Assembly: GCA_025937615.1 (NCBI GenBank)
Contig: JAICRA010000082.1
Location: forward strand, 1-6,888
Direction of reading: 5' to 3'
DNA: 6,888 bases
Source of the DNA: Thermomicrobiales bacterium
Lineage (GTDB): Bacteria > Chloroflexota > Chloroflexia > Thermomicrobiales > UBA6265
Position numbers and translations under genes: made by a program. Under the pieces are notes generated by a model, which ran no database searches, was not told the origin of the DNA, and was given only the letters and a program-made list of their open reading frames with translations. Every line of letters begins with the position of its first letter. Within the stretch, counting starts at the first letter, position 1. Positions 6,303 through 6,888 of this stretch are shown here, piece after piece.

Positions 6303-6888
6303 CGGATCTGGAGACGCCAGTTCTCAATATCGAGGGTGAGTTGGTTGCCCTGGGCCCGCTGCGACGGGAGCATATCCCGCTCTATCTGCGCTGGATCAAC
6401 GACTTCGGCACGACGCGGATGCTCGGCATACCGCCACGGCCGATGACGCTCGAGCAGGAGACCGCCTGGTACGAGCAAGCCGCGACCGATGACGCTCGGC
6501 CCATGTTTACGATCTATGAGCGATCCTCGGGCCGCCCGATCGGCAACTGTGGACTGCACGAGGTGGACCTCGCCAACCGGCGCACCGTGGTCGGCATCAT
6601 GATCGGTGAGCCGGACGCCCGGGGCCGCGGCTTTGGCACGGAAGCTATGCGGCTCCTCGTCGACTATGCCTTCACCGTGCTCGGTTTGCACAGCGTGATG
6701 TTGACGGTCTTTGAGTACAACGGGGCGGGCCGCCGGTGCTACGAGAAGGTCGGCTTTCGCGAGATCGGGCGCCGGCGGGAGAGCCGCTGGTACCACGGCC
6801 GCTTCTGGGACGAGATCCACATGGACATCCTGGCCTCGGAATTCACCAGCCCCGTCCTCGGCGCCGTCTTCGCCGTGGACGAGCGGAA
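6299..6888 (+). CDS. GNAT-family N-acetyltransferase (RimJ/RimL-like), 3' end beyond window
   Basis: Frame-by-frame reading from the ATG at 6299 stays open to the window edge (196 codons), so the C-terminus is missing. The protein has RimJ/RimL-type GNAT architecture: an N-terminal strand and helix (LVALGPLRREHIPLYLRWIND, 15-35), IGNCGLHEVD (81-90), a central strand VVGIMIGEP (97-105), the acetyl-CoA pyrophosphate loop RGRGFGTEAM (108-117), LTVFEYN (135-141) and CYEKVGFREIG (147-157). After the usual end of the fold (WDEIHMDIL, 170-178) the frame continues at least 18 residues, a C-terminal extension or tail of unknown role. The start overlaps the previous stop (ATGA) and GGGAGAG lies at 6286-6292, 6 bases upstream. 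The substrate is unknown: protein N-termini, polyamines, amino sugars and antibiotics are all possible in this family, and the neighbouring nucleoside enzyme is only a weak hint. Confidence 0.88.
   Translation, partial: MTDLETPVLNIEGELVALGPLRREHIPLYLRWINDFGTTRMLGIPPRPMTLEQETAWYEQAATDDARPMFTIYERSSGRPIGNCGLHEVDLANRRTVVGIMIGEPDARGRGFGTEAMRLLVDYAFTVLGLHSVMLTVFEYNGAGRRCYEKVGFREIGRRRESRWYHGRFWDEIHMDILASEFTSPVLGAVFAVDER

Noticed and set aside
6233..6820. A 195-codon minus-strand frame opposite the GNAT gene
   Set aside because: The plus strand there encodes a clear GNAT fold with an acetyl-CoA loop and a coupled start; the antisense product matches nothing I recognise.
1..6888. CRISPR array, insertion sequence, attachment site, tRNA or defence system
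   Set aside because: No regularly spaced direct repeats, transposase or integrase motifs, terminal inverted repeats or tRNA-like folds were seen by eye. The NDT-like gene alone does not justify calling a defence or nucleotide-signalling system.

Overview
The window is GC-rich (mid-60s percent by eye), densely coding bacterial chromosomal DNA. It carries metabolic genes with four-base start/stop overlaps and purine-rich Shine-Dalgarno sites. There are no mobile elements, CRISPR arrays, tRNAs or rRNAs. The gene set (ThiO-type glycine oxidase, CitE/malyl-CoA-lyase-like enzyme, PurH, membrane-associated NDH-2) and the protein style suggest an aerobic bacterium. Chloroflexota of the Thermomicrobia/Sphaerobacter kind is my best guess, but it is an inference from general resemblance and is not proven by the sequence.

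Layout: (1) positions 1-493, minus strand: the N-terminal 164 residues of a short-chain dehydrogenase/reductase with an unusual basic, hydrophobic N-terminal extension; it runs off the left edge. (2) 494-684: a divergent intergenic region. (3) 685-2726, plus strand: a two-gene unit, a ThiO-like FAD amine oxidase followed by a CitE-like CoA-ester lyase, joined by a GTGA overlap and followed by a 14-pair stem-loop at 2732-2771. (4) 2772-2933: a gap holding a good extended -10 element just upstream of purH. (5) 2934-4481: complete purH. (6) 4513-6888: type II NADH dehydrogenase, a nucleoside 2-deoxyribosyltransferase-like protein and a GNAT acetyltransferase, joined by two successive ATGA overlaps; the last gene is cut by the right edge. 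The 31-base gap between purH and the NADH dehydrogenase shows no terminator, so genes 4513-6888 may be transcribed from the purH promoter.

How the genes could work together: glycine oxidase makes glyoxylate, and glyoxylate is a substrate or product of malyl-CoA-type lyases, so the first coupled pair could be a small glycine/glyoxylate-to-malyl-CoA module. In the second cluster PurH makes IMP, NDH-2 feeds electrons from NADH to quinone, and the NDT-like protein may act on nucleosides or nucleotides; the acetyltransferase substrate is unknown. Most of the window is ordinary core metabolism. I see no convincing sign of a wholly new system; the most interesting points are the two translationally coupled gene pairings and an Ile in the PurH KHxNPCG motif.
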